NCBI RefSeq assembly: GCF_964204645.1
Contig: NC_134028.1
Span: 3,694,501-3,758,500 of the forward strand
Direction: 5' to 3'
Source: Tubulanus polymorphus
Taxonomy: Eukaryota; Nemertea; Palaeonemertea; Tubulaniformes; Tubulanidae
DNA: 64,000 bases
This document shows positions 1-13,562 of this stretch, in pieces. A program made the position numbers and the translations under genes. Each line of letters begins with the position of its first letter. The first letter of the stretch is position 1. The notes under the pieces are model-generated. The model was not told where the DNA came from and did no database searches. It saw nothing but the letters and a program-made list of their open reading frames with translations.

Positions 1-1
1 T

Positions 2-328
2 AAGGACAAATCTGACCCGTGTTTATACTATCAATGTGATAAGAAAAATAAACCACAGCGTCTCATGTATGTCTGCGACAAACAGATCATGTACCGAACC
101 AACAAAAATCGTAGCAGTGAAATTCTCTCTCACTACATGACGACCTGGTACGATCCATCAACGAGAAAATGTAACCGAGTCCAGAGTCCATGCAGCCCGT
201 TATCAGAGGCAAATACTGACAAGAATTCCATCATCGACGCCGGAGTTATTGAAAAAGTGGATTGGAGATACGAAGAGCCCGTTTACGTCATTCCCAACCC
301 GAATTCCAATGATGAAAATCAATTATAA
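2..328 (+). CDS. Last exon of a secreted protein with a chitin-binding-like cysteine module (5' partial)
   Basis: The frame is open from the left edge (first full codon at base 2) to a TAA at 326-328, giving 108 residues. The first 60 residues read DPCLYYQC, then YVCDKQ, then WYDPSTRKCN and a final Cys. This spacing of cysteines and aromatics resembles the peritrophin-A (type 2 chitin-binding) fold, in which a Cys-x-x-Tyr-Tyr-x-Cys strand is followed by a Tyr/Phe-Asp and a Cys. The remaining 45 residues are polar and acidic with no domain I recognise. The start, signal peptide and earlier exons lie outside the window. An AATAAA at 415-420 is a plausible poly(A) signal. That this is the end of a real secreted protein is likely; the chitin-binding assignment is a pattern match only and could be another small disulfide-rich domain. 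Confidence 0.45.
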   Translation, partial: KDKSDPCLYYQCDKKNKPQRLMYVCDKQIMYRTNKNRSSEILSHYMTTWYDPSTRKCNRVQSPCSPLSEANTDKNSIIDAGVIEKVDWRYEEPVYVIPNPNSNDENQL

Positions 329-414
329 GGAGGAAAGGGGCACGTTATCAATCTTTGGTCTAAACCAATTTTGAAACTCGAAATCAATTAATTTAAAAAT
401 GTTAGCTGATGATG

Positions 415-420
415 AATAAA
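415..420 (+). promoter_or_regulatory. Poly(A) signal AATAAA of the left-edge gene
   Basis: Canonical AATAAA 87 bases after the stop codon of the chitin-binding-like exon, on the same strand. Position and sense fit a 3' end; no transcript evidence is available. Confidence 0.5.
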
Positions 421-1354
421 TCATGTAATGAAATTAATCGTCAATCATTAAATGATTTCAGAAAATTAATGGAAAAATAATGAGTTTGGTACGTCATTTT
501 TTCACACGCATAGTTAGGAAACTCTTCAGGAGCTCTCTTGGAAGCGTAGTGTATGTAACATAGGAACTGGATTAAACACATTGCTGTTAAAACATTTTCA
601 TATTGAGGAGGCTGCGCGTTGGGCATTGTCAACTCCATGGAAAGACGCTCCACGCGAGCAAAACTCTTATCATTATTACAAACACCAACTTTTAGGAGAA
701 CATGAACAACTCGAAATCGTGGGCAAATCGTTTCGCTGGAAAGAAAGTGGAAACAACAAGTCAGTACAGTGTTCCGGTTCAGTGTGTTTCTGCGTCGACA
801 ATAATATGGGCACTCAACAAGGAAATGATACAGCGAGTATCGGTCAAACTGATAGTCTAAACTGTTGAATAACCTGTGATGAATTCCGCCATTTTTCTTT
901 GAAAACATGCAAATTTTGAATCACAGTAAAACATCGCTTTTTTCGTGTACATTAGTACGGAGCTTATGGATTTGTCTAACAATGTTAGTCATTATCGCAT
1001 GACATCCATTACGCCTTGTGCGCCTCCTGTCGTGAGAGTAACAGCCAGTCGAAGATATGAAGAGCCTTCCTTACATTCGAGTGATTGATTCACACTCACA
1101 CACATTGTGAGTTACTATCAGAGTATAGCTCATCGAGCTTCCGTAAAAACGTACAAATATATTACTCCCCCTTGCTATTGGCAATATATCCATTCTTTGA
1201 CCGTAGCTGAAAAATCCGTGGATGGATCATTAGAAAAGGATCTTAAAGAACCGATGAATATGTGAACGTTCACTCGTTTGAACATAAGAACATAAGATAA
1301 AAGAGGAATACAGAATATGGAAATTTAAATGTTTATTGAATTTTTCTCGCATAA

Positions 1355-1470
1355 AATTTGAAAACCGATAGCAGCACATATAGAACATAGTTCGTTCGAT
1401 TTCAGAATATTTGTAAAGATCTGTAGATAAGATAGGTAACTAACTATTAGTCATTTTTGTGTAAAAAGTA
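1355..1470. repeat. Direct repeat, copy 1
   Basis: About 115 bases, running from AAATTTGAAAACCGAT through TAGAACATAGTTCGTTCGAT to the stretch near GTAGATAAGATAGGTAAC, recur at 2050-2160 in the same orientation with scattered substitutions and small indels. No terminal inverted repeats or target duplications are evident, so the class is unknown. Confidence 0.6.
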
Positions 1471-2049
1471 CTTTTTGATTCATATTCATTCAGGAATATT
1501 AAAAATACGAATAAATATTTACACAACCTGCGTCAAGTTTGAATTTTTTTCGGTGCTCAATGAAATCTCGTAAGATTGTCCCCGATCTCTGAATGGCCAT
1601 CAACTTTTTTATCATATGGTTGACTGTTTGATATTCTATGATGATATTCTATGAATATAGATTATCGATCTCCCAAATATATTAACTGAAACATTCATTT
1701 CATAACTTGAGCGGTTTAGTTTACCCACCTGCCAGAAAAATATTGCACGCCAAATACAACGTGCGATAACGGCGATACTGGTTAATTAAACGCTTTCCTA
1801 CAGGCATCATTTCCATTGAAGGTACGCGTCTTCATTCGATCGGTTGAAAACAACTAGAACTATATCAAATCACGAATGTATCAAAGGTAAGTTCCTTTAT
1901 CGATTGATATAATTGATTAGATAAACTGAATGGTAACTGGCTACGAACATCCTGTGGTACAAAGGCATCTACATTACGTACGTTGTAGCAAATCCGAGGA
2001 CATTCCGTAGGTAGGTTTTTCAATTCACTGAGCATTCATTGACTTTTAG

Positions 2050-2160
2050 AAATTTGAGAACCGATCAGTATATAGAACATAGTTCGTTCGATTTCGAAAT
2101 GTTTGTAAAGATACGTAGATAAGATAGGTAACTATTACTCATTTTTATGTGCAAAAAATA
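2050..2160. repeat. Direct repeat, copy 2
   Basis: Partner of the copy at 1355-1470, about 690 bases downstream in the same orientation. It shares the uninterrupted blocks TAGAACATAGTTCGTTCGAT and GTAGATAAGATAGGTAAC. It could be a local segmental duplication or two copies of a dispersed repeat. Confidence 0.6.
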
Positions 2161-4052
2161 CATGCTATGTTTTTTATCGGATTCAGTTTGTAATTATGCT
2201 CCTTTATGTTCGTGTCTTCGTGTCTTGTAATCTTTGAAAAGTCTACTGGAATGCGAGTTGATAAAATCACTACTTTGCGTTTGGCGACACTACGACATAT
2301 ACCTATGTGTCCGTCCCGCTGTATCCGCCATCATCGATCGAAGTTGATTGATGTATCAAAAAGGCATTTACCAGCTGTCGATATATTGAACGACAGACGT
2401 CCATCCTTGATTGGGGATTTTTCAGTCCACACAGTCGTCTCTCAGTCACGCACGATGATGAGAAATAAACCATCGTCAGTTCCATTAACGGGCATTACGG
2501 AAAATTAGAGGCATTGATTACTGGACCTTCAGAGGTAATCATCTTTCTGGCTATCATAGTTTACGTAGTTGCTTTTGTAAATGACACAGAAAACACAAGA
2601 AGGTGAACCCGTATTTGCTCATGTTGCTACGAGCTTCAGCGACTCGTCTTATTCCCAGAATGATTCGGATTTACTTAATTCATTTGCACTGATCCAAAAC
2701 CGGTTGTGTATCATGAAAAAAAATTTCTTTCACAAATCAAGTAATTATTTCTCACAAAATCAAGTACTTATTGAGTAGATTCAAATTAATTTCAATCGAT
2801 GATATGTTTGAATTGCGGCGGCTATACTTAGATAATTTCTACTAAATGCGACAGCTGTATTCACTAATTAATCCAATTAAACTAATCATCAACGAACTCA
2901 AGTCGGTTTAATTTCTCGTCAATTGGGGGAAATAAAGAGAAGAAAGAATACCTCGCTACAGCTGTTGAAGAGTGTTTGTATCGTTGTTGTTGAGTGCCCG
3001 TTAAACGGTCATAAACCCTGACATAATTTGATATATATCACCATCGCTTGAAGCTAAAACAAGAAATACATTATACGTCGAATAACAGATTTGTGTAATA
3101 TATACGAAAAAGCTTTTCAGGGGTTTCCTCGCTGATAAACTGTAACAACGTTATGTATTCACTGTATCGTGATTTAATATCAAATAGTCGGGAAAGAAAT
3201 GCGAGAATGAGTAAGAATGATATAAGATATGTGATGAATATATAGCGGTTAAAAACGCTATCGGGTAGGAGATGTTTCGTTACGAATTGCTGAAATAAGG
3301 GCCTCAGATTTCTTTGATATCAAGATGAACCCAGCGCGGGCTGTTGTATCATCTACTCGTGCGTTGATATGAATTCGAAAACAGCATCGAAAATGGAAAT
3401 CGCTCGGCGCACGATTGCCTAATTTCGATGTTCAAGCGTCTCGGAGCGCATACACCGTGAACAATTTGCTAGGGTTTTATGGTGCGTCTATTTCGCCGTT
3501 AGCGGTTTGGTGGCGAATATTCCAGATGACTGTGTTAATTTTCGAACGCGTCTGCGACGATCAGTTCTACACTAGTACTTGATGATCCATCAGGTCCCGG
3601 GGCGGTTTTGTTTTTGGTATTCGAATTACACGACATCTCCGCGTGTCAACCAACAGCGCCAATCAATGCAACTTATATATCGAATGATGCTTCGCTTTAT
3701 TCATTTCATCGACCGCGTATTTGTACAGAATTTCAAACATTTTGTCATTTTCACATCAATTGTGGACACGCGTTAAAAGAGAGTGATTTTAAAGTATGAA
3801 TAATTCTGTACTTTCATCAATCGAAACGATTTGATATTTCGTTTAGAAAACCGATTTAGAGAACATCAAACAATTCTATATAAATTATCGATAAATTCCG
3901 TCGACAATTTTAATGTGATTTCCATAATGTTATGAATCATGAAATGCTTTCATATTTGTTTCTAACCGATGGAATAATGAAATAACCAGTGGACGGGGTT
4001 TCTATCGCTATTCTGTTATCGCAATCAAGCTCGATAATCTGCATACCTCGAC

Positions 4053-4078
4053 CAGGGAAGTGTAATTACACTTCCCTG
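4053..4078. repeat. 26-bp perfect palindrome centred on TAATTA
   Basis: CAGGGAAGTGTAA is followed directly by its exact reverse complement with no spacer. The centre is TGTAATTACA, which contains the TAATTA core bound by many homeodomain dimers. It may be a cis-regulatory site or simply a foldback scar; nothing nearby decides. Confidence 0.5.
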
Positions 4079-6684
4079 CCTCAACAATGCAGAATGAAGA
4101 TGATAAGGTAACAGTGAACGAGATTTGCCGAGGGTGGAAAGAATTACTTTCGCCGCAAACGAGTTTCATCAATAGAATTTTGAAACGGATTATGTCGTTG
4201 CTTTATGAAACTGTAACCTAAAAAGGCTGAATTACATCATCGTTTCGTTTGGCTCCGTTGCTGACACACCCAGTTCGTATGAAGAAACATTCTCAATTCA
4301 ATTTATATGACGCGCGTGCATTTTGGTACTAGAATAATCTAGATTGGTACTTTCGCGGACTATATCTCTTTTTTGTTAGAACAAGGTCTCGCTGTGAATT
4401 CATTAATATGCGACGTGCAATATCTATCATTAAAAAAGCAAATATTGCGGCAATAATAGATGACTCGAGTGAAGAGTAAACCTTATGATGAGTGTTTAAC
4501 TTTACAATTGTAGCCGATGTTTTAATATGTTAAAATTGTACAAAGCTAAACAAACACGTTTATGTTGACGTAATCGATATTCTAATTATGTGCTACCCCT
4601 AATCACATTCAGCGTAATTAGTTGGCAAAAAGGCAGGTGCTTATCATATCGGAACTGACAATCATTGCGAGTCGAATCTAAGATCTTTTGAGAATGTCAA
4701 ACGAATTTTTGATATCGCGCGAATCAATGATACCTAACGTAATTTCCTACGTTTCGCTCAGTGCATCTTTGCAAGCTTCATACATTTTTCATCACAGGGT
4801 TTAGTGCGGGTAGAAAATCGTACAAACCACCAACGACGTGGTAGAAAAAAGACATTTCCAATATATACAGCACGACGGATATGCGCGTCGCAGGTTGTTT
4901 TTTTAGACGAGGGTGATAAATGGGAAGTATTCGATGGCACGGTCGCTCTGACTCGGTTGTTGATTCAGCGGATTCATATAATACTAATTGCTGTTTATTG
5001 TCACTCGCAATCTCAAAGGAATAATACTTAGCACTCACATTTATTGCATTAATACCGAGTGAGGTTTGGAGGTCCTGATTTGTCTGCTGGTGTTTGAGGG
5101 AGAGCATTTTTTATTTAATAAAGCAGATGTCAACTATATGACACCGTCATATTTTATAAATAAATGATATTTCGATAATACACATATACATATTATATCG
5201 TTGTTGTTCGAGAACTCTTAGAGCAACATGGCGGACATTTTTGTTAACTTGATTTAAGTATGATTTTGGCTCGTTTTCACTCGAAGAGATATCACAATAA
5301 GTCATATTTCGAGGGTCTATATCTGTTTATCTCGAGGACGGCGGGATTTGTTTTGTACGAAAGCACAGTTTCCCACTTCAAACACCTGAAGTACCTCTCG
5401 TTTTCAACCCGGAAGTGTTTGACGATTCGCCGTCTTGACATCATTTCACGAGACAAAATTCATATACGTTCATGCACATCACGCTGATATAATATCAGAT
5501 TAATATTTCTGCGGTTCGGGTTGAAGCGATGTAATGAAATTTTCTACTCGGAAAAACATATCTTGCCGGTATAGTTAAAGGTTCGATGCGTAGTAGAATC
5601 GATTCGATAAACGCGGTATCTACGCCTGGTGCTGCAGCCAGCTGACGATCGCGTTCAGTCAGTCGGAAGCTGTACACGGTACACTCTTGCACAGGCCGTC
5701 ACCACCACCGGTGTATTCCACCTAGAAATCAACGGGACAGCCGCGCCACGACAATATCGGATGAATCGCGCCAGTAAAGGTACGTACATTCGGCGTTCAT
5801 ATTACATACAATTTACATACAAAGACCGGTCGATTCCCATTGGCATGCCTTTTTATCTTGAATGTCTTAAATCTGTAAATACGATGCGTTATTCTAACTG
5901 CTGAATTTTCTCGTGGAGCTGATGAGATTTCGATCGTAAATAACCTTTCCAATGTGTTTCATAGTAAGTAAGTGTATGATCATCTCCTTGTTACAGGAAA
6001 CAAGACCGGTAAAGTTGATAACAACAAACTTACTAACATGTGAAATATGTACTTTTTGTGTTTGCTCGATAAAACTCTTATAAGCATTATATATAATTCT
6101 CTATTTCACAACTCTCTTGAGTTTAAGTCGTAGCTTCATGAATAAATTGCTCAGCTTTTCTTAAGTAAAATCTTCCAGTTACTTTTTGCGCCGCGTAGCG
6201 ATCAAAATTGAATTTTCAGCGGCAATGTAGGATAGGCATACGCTTCGTGATTGGGGTAATTGGGAAAATTGGAGAGTTTTGTGGCAACTACAGACGGTAG
6301 CAAATTATATCATAAGGAAATAACAACAACATATACAACCTATAATTTATGATCGCCCTAGATTCTGTCGATCTATTATCTGTCGGGATGGATGTTGTAA
6401 ACTATAGTCGGATAGCTGTCCGAATACTCAATCATAATTTTCATGTTTTATTCCATCTGGTACGAACGGGCCTTAATATCTAAAAGATAAAATGACGATA
6501 TCCCGCAATACCAAATTAATACACAATTTCTAGTAAATTAAGCATTGCTGGATATGACAACTAGTATACGTCGAATGATCTACTAGTTCAAGGAAACATT
6601 TAACTCATTTGTCTTTCGTTTTGTGGGATTTTATGATATTTTGATATTTCTTTATTCGTCAAAGTATTACATTACTTGTATGAC

Positions 6685-6826
<142 letters not shown>

Positions 6827-9800
6827 CGGCTGGACACACGATATTAAAGGTGTCGTTACAGGAAACCGCTTTCTTTCACTAAACATCCTAATTAGGTGTC
6901 TCCCTGTTCTTATACTCAGATTGTGGGATCCAGCACTCAATAAATCATTGAATTCAAATAGACAAATAGAAAGGGATTCAGTCGAAAATATTGTGGAAGT
7001 AAAGCATTTTTTGCTGCGTTGTATCGCGTATAGCACTATTAAGTATGATACTCGTCCTCAATTTGGTAGTTGTATTATCGTAACAACACGGAAAAAGTGT
7101 TTTGTCAAGGTTAAAACTGCAGCTAATTGATTTGTGTAAACTCCTAGCTCTTACCCGTTTCATTCCTGATGATGCTCATGGAACGTATTGTGAATATATA
7201 TATATATAAATTGGATCTGATAGAACGATACACAGACTAATCGTGTTACATTTCTTGTAGTTAATTTGATTAATCATAGACCGTTCTACGTCTAACGATG
7301 CCCTATATATCATCAGGTGATCGTCAAAACAACTGCTTTACTTCTTTCGTTGTTATACTGAATGAAGTATAGCAGGTTAGAGCATTGGGATTTGCGGTGT
7401 TCGGTCAAAGAAGGACGGGTCTCCAGATATGTCCTCACTATATATTCTTTATTTACGTAAACTGTGTTACATTCAGTACTAGGCCATACCAGAAACAAAA
7501 TACGTTAATTGCGCATGATTCCCTTATTTATGTCATTGTATTGTACACGATTATTTGCCCTAGCAATGTTAATTTGGTCGAACAAACACGATAAATCCGG
7601 GCGCACTTAACTTAGTAAAGTCGTCTTGTTTGAATACTTGATATCAGAAGATAATGTGACGTTGGTAGACGTACGTTTTCGATAAGACTATTTTTATCGA
7701 TAATATCTCTGTATCAGCGAAAAAGATATTGGGAAAATGATTCATAATCACGCCATCGTAATGACGTCTATTTTGATTTTCTTTCCCAATTTTCCGCCTT
7801 CCATTCATTTAAAGGAATCGCGGTTGACATTTTAATGCGCCTATATGAAAACGGTAATGTCTTCTTCGGATTAATCGGTGTTCGTGAAATCTGCTGTAAA
7901 AGCCACAGCTGGTTAATGTATCCCGGTAGTTAATATCGATATTAACAGAATATCATAAAAGTTCAACACTTCTGTTTCATAATTTTTTCTCGTTAACCGA
8001 AATTAACGGACTGAATAGCAATTATTCGTAGCTACATTTTCATTAATAGAATTGTGAGATTTGATTTAAATATCGCCGACGACCTGATGAACATATGGCA
8101 ACTATTCGAGTGCAGAGATTCGATATAAAGGCGAAATACATGTAACGAATTATTGAATCGACCTCACAGACCTCATAATACTGAAATTCATCGACGTAAA
8201 ATTGACGATTGAAGATTTCCTGAAAATTGAAATATATAAGCATATGTTATTAGCTTTTAAATCGTTCTAGAACGTGTAGCGCAATTTTCGATACACCGGA
8301 TATGAAATAGGCACCTTTATTAAATTAATAAACGCGTCGCAAAATTGAAGAAAAAAAATCTTAGACAGCTGAATAACAGAAATAGCTTAATTTCGATTGA
8401 TATATGAAATTAAAATCATTCGCACCAGAAGCAAATATACGTGTATGCCTTCAAATACCGCGTGCACCTGAACAAATCAACCCGACTTACGATAACTAAT
8501 CATTCATTTATTTTCTGTTATATCATATTTGTAACTGGTCGTTTGATACCAGTGATGCATTGCGCATCGTGTGACGAATACGACTAAGGTAACTTTGTCT
8601 ATCTTTGTAGTAATAGTTAAATCTGAACTTGCAGCAATGATATCCTAGCGTATAGTTAAGCTATCTTGTTCATCCACTATATGATCTTTGTTGATATCCT
8701 ATTTTGTTACCATTTATATCAATATAGGTCTCGTATACGAAGGGCGTTTTTCATGCTGTAACGACAGCTAGGAATAAACAGGTAGACTTTGTCTGGAGGT
8801 GTTTTCTAATTTACAATCCGTTTTCCCGTACGCTTCTTGAAGCACCGTTCGTTCATCCTGCAGGGTCTTCGCATGCATATGCATATCATAATTCCACATC
8901 CGACTCATCCATCACTTAGCTGCTATGACACTCTTGCTCGCAGTCGTATGCATTCCGACAAGGGCTCCGTACTACGGTCTCTTGGCGGCTGATGGGAAAT
9001 TGACAATTCCGATAACCGTTGCAGTTGAACAAGCAGTGACAATCTTTCCCGATGAATACGTATCCAATTCAACTGTTATCGGATTGCAGTGGAATCTTTC
9101 ATTAAGCCACGATCGTCGCATAAATTGCTGTTAGGAAATGCAATTTCAAGTTCATTTTGTCGCGAATGATTTAAGTATTTCGATTATAATAGAGACCGCA
9201 ATCTCAGTATCAACAAGCCAGATTAGATGTAACTTATTCTTTTTTTCATTGCGGGGAGTGGGGCTTGTGTCGATTGTCTGGAGTCGGTTAAACTTCAAAG
9301 GGAAATCTCGGTCGCTGAATCCCGGAAAAATAAGAGAAAACAATCAGTACGAATCTCCTAACAGCGATGCTCCTTCTTGTTCGACGGTAGAAATGTCTGT
9401 TAGATGAACCGGTGAAAGAGATCGATGACTGTGTATTATGTTGTCAGTGCGTTTGACGACATGATTAAATCTTGTTATTTTTGTCGGTGGGACCCCGTTG
9501 ATCATATGGCTTCATTTCTTGTTGTTTTGTCGGTCTATTTTTATTCGTTTATATCCCATCGGATCGATCAGTGTTGGTAATGATGATTTTGCGAGAAATA
9601 ATAAATCAGTTCATTCAGATGCAGATGTCAATACGTACTATCCGTGTATCAAGCGTTAGTCATAGACCGACATCTTCAACAAAAACTCAACAAAGGCAGA
9701 GCCGTACCTAGCATTTGAATTCATTTATTTTTCTTGGGAGGGGGCAGATAATCTCGAAAAAGGGCAGGTCTATTGGATATAACGATAACATTTACAAAAA

Positions 9801-12351
9801 GGCACTTTTCAAAATTTCCGGGGTACCCCCCTCCCCCCCGATAGGTATGACCCGGTAAGGCCGAAATATGATTTTGATTCTCTTTGTGGTTCTGATATTC
9901 GTCTCACGTTTTTGAATTCTGATCTCTAAAAGCAAACAAATGGTTTCGTTTAGTTTAGTTGATTTCAAGCGTACGCGATGTTTCAGAGCTCTTTGTTGTT
10001 GTTATAACGATTCACACGTTTGCGGCAATTCGAAAAAAAATCTCATTTCGCTCCAGAAGAAAAGATTGAAGCTACTACAAATTGGCTTTATTGTACAGTA
10101 TGGCGTTTAACTTCGCCCGAAACTATCTCCTGATTACTGGTCTCGAAATAGATTTTGGCTAATTTGCGTATTCGCTTCGAATTTTATTCATATCATGAAA
10201 TATTAAGCGCGAGTTACGCCTTCTTGGTGGTATCGCGTCAATATATATAGCATAAGTCATAATAAAGCGTATTTCAGATCGCCAGGATGTAGATTTATTT
10301 ATTTGTAAGTGAACAAGAGATTCCCGTTTATAGCTTAGATGAACGTATAGCGCGTTTCCGCTCTTGTGTTCATGATTATCGCCAGTAGAAGTGGACGAGT
10401 GATATGAAGAAGTATTTGGGTCTAACGTAGGATAAGACGTGGTCGCGATAAGATCCATTTCAAGCATTCAAATGGCGTCGATATACAATGCTGCGTAGGC
10501 ACAATGCATTTAAATGTAAGTAGAGACTCAATTTCATGATATCCGCATCGCCGATAAAATCAGATGGCTTCTATTGCAATTAATCAGACGAGTATTCTTC
10601 TGAAATACTCTGTTTTATTTCATCGACGTAGGTACATAGACTCCATTCTAAAAACTCCTTCGTGCAGTAAATGTAAAATAAGCTAAGTAGAAATACACGT
10701 GCATTTCCTCGTTATTTTAGAGATTCAAATGTATACGGCAGGGGGGAAAGGGAAACCGTTCTTGATCGAGTAGTCTGGATACCGTTATTGGACGGTTTGT
10801 CTTATTAGTTAATGAAGAGAGAGAGAGAGAGGGCAGTGTTGATGAGGCTATTGTTATCAATGTTTGATTTCGAGTAATCGCTTTAATGGCTTTTAGTTCC
10901 TGTATTCCCGTTTAATTATTCAAATAGGTCGTTTTATCTCTGCCGCTTCTCTTGTATAATATCCAATTCGGGGACCCATTACATTACGTTGAAAATCTCT
11001 AAAACCGTTTGATTAGTTTTATCTTCCTCTTATCGGCGCGTTAATCTGGTATTCCCATCGCCAGGCGAGTCGTAAATAAAGTTCGAACTTTCACCTCTAC
11101 AACTCGTGGGCGCAATCAATTAATTCGTCGGTGAATATTCCGATTGATTCGTAATCTGAGAATCACAGAAATTAATTGGTCCAACGTCGTTTCGTGATTT
11201 ATTATCTTCGCCAATAAGGATTAACGATCATAAATTAGAAAGTATAATTACAGCTGTCACTGCAGTATATGACACACATTTATCTCTAGCGAACAGTGCA
11301 GCCGGTAACATATCTAAATCCATATTCTAGAAATAAATAGCGAATCACCAGGCTCTATTCCAGTTATGAATCCATCTCAGATTTACCACATGTAATATAA
11401 TATAAGAAAAGGAACACAAGCTCCTGGGAAGAATCAACTTTACCAAATGTTTTCAATTATCGAAATTTCCCTGTTGTACCTTTGATTAAAACAATGAGTG
11501 CAATTTCAAAATGTTCGGAATTTGGTGATCTACTTTGCCAATATGTAAGCTCATTATTTTCATCCCACTGAGAATATGGCCATGGTAAGGAGTTTTGGTA
11601 AAGCACAACGCGGAAAGACACAGGGAAACACGGAAACAGGAGGCAGAAACGTGTTTCCGAGAATTTCCCGGCGTCGTATGCGTTTAGGCTTCAGTGATCC
11701 TTTTTCGAATGAGCTATAGACACTGACTATCTCTTAAGCGCTGTTTTGTTGGAATGCGGGTAATCAGGTTTCCACTGTAGCAACTGAGTTCAATGGCGTA
11801 AACAAATGGTTTCAGTTTTGTTCACTGATGTTTGTTCATTTTTTACGTAAACGCAGGTAATTCAGGGTTTCGCGAAGATCGATGGTTTCCTAAGAGCGGT
11901 GAACGTGGCTTACTGAGAGATGCTGGTGCGCGGGTAATCCCGCGGCTGGTATTAGTTGGTTTCGGGTTTTTGCGTGTATTTCATCTGCCTTTTCATCCAC
12001 AAAAGAAATGATCGACCAGAAAAACGTTATATTCGAGTTATTCACCTTCGACGATGGATTTCAATTCCAAACATTCTTTATCAAGTCGTCAAATTAATAT
12101 TTCTATTTCGTTCTTAGGTATCTTATCGTGTCTGCGGGGATTTGAACGTTTAGTATCTAATCCGCTTCTTTCGACTGTTCGAATATCTCGAGGCTCTTCT
12201 TTCGACGAAAGAGGAGAGGATTATCTTATTTCTTGTCTTTTCACAGTTACGTACCTATCATTAAGTATCGTGTATCGAGGATTGCAAAGAGAAAATGAGT
12301 TTCGCGATCCTTTTTTGTCCGCAAGCTCCTTTTCATCGAGGATTTCAAGTA

Positions 12352-12579
<228 letters not shown>

Positions 12580-13401
12580 AGCATATACGAGGCGATGTTT
12601 GGTTTATACACTGCACTGCTTTGACTGCCGCGTTACAAACGTTGGGAAAAATTATCGCTATTCCCGAACGAATATTGGTCTCATTCTTTGAACATCGCTA
12701 CTGATGTACACGTAATGAGGCTAAATGAAACATGATAACTCATCCGACCGAAAAATACTTCTTACAAGCAAATATTTATAGATCCATTTTATCAACATCG
12801 TTTAACAACCCGATGCAGCCGAACATCTCAAATTAAGTCGGGCGCTTTTCAATTAGTCAGTATTATATATAGAATGGATTTTAAGTAGATCGTGTTCAGT
12901 CGTTGACAGTTGATTTCAATTCGATTAAGTATCAGAATAGAAAGTGGAGACTTTCGTCACGAATTAGACGCTGATGGATGGACTATGCGTGACCATGTTG
13001 TAACGATACCCCCATCAGCCAGCCGTGTCATACTATAGGTTAGATCAGTTTCGCAGTATTCGCAGCAGGACAAGGTTTTAGATCGTGAGTGGTATCTGAA
13101 AATCCGGGAAACATCACCTTCATGTTTATAAACGTATATGCGACGACATATGATGAGGACCATCAGTGTTGAAAATATTTCGCACATATTTTTTCTCAAT
13201 AATATAATGGCACCATTCGCCACATGCAGGAAGCATATCTTTAAATAATTTATGAGAAAAAGCATTAACCGAATGAATCAATGAAAAGCCATGAATATGT
13301 GTTATTGCAATATGATAATATAATACTATATCATAGTCCTGCGATGTCTGACCCGAATATGAGTCGAGGAGATATCACAATATCCAAGAAAGATGAAAAA
13401 C

Positions 13402-13562
13402 GAGAGAAATCTCGCTATAGATTCAACCATAAAAGAAAATTTCTTAAGTAAAATTATATATATTTCGGGCAACGTTTCGGCTAGATACTATTAGCTATCA
13501 TCAGGCGTACTGATATACCAGTACTTCTTTTTTGGCTGAATCTATAGCGGAATTTATCTCGC
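13402..13562. mobile_element. MITE-like foldback element
   Basis: A left arm at about 13402-13438 (containing CGCTATAGATTCAACC) and a right arm at about 13525-13562 (containing GGCTGAATCTATAGCG) are inverted repeats with a few mismatches, separated by about 85 bases. The loop contains GGGCAACGTTTCGGCTAG and then ATCATCAGGC. A CAACGTTTCG...CATCAGG motif is, as I recall it, common in dispersed repeats of many animals; that recollection is unverified. No coding capacity. Confidence 0.6.

Noticed and set aside
8925-9134. Signal-peptide-like ORF with a faint resemblance to the start of an ANF-receptor ligand-binding domain
   Set aside because: No usable splice donor follows the similar stretch and no downstream exons were found; too short and weak to call a gene or pseudogene.
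10159-10467. Minus-strand 102-aa ORF in the gene-poor region
   Set aside because: No domain, no splice context and no neighbours; cannot be told from a chance frame.
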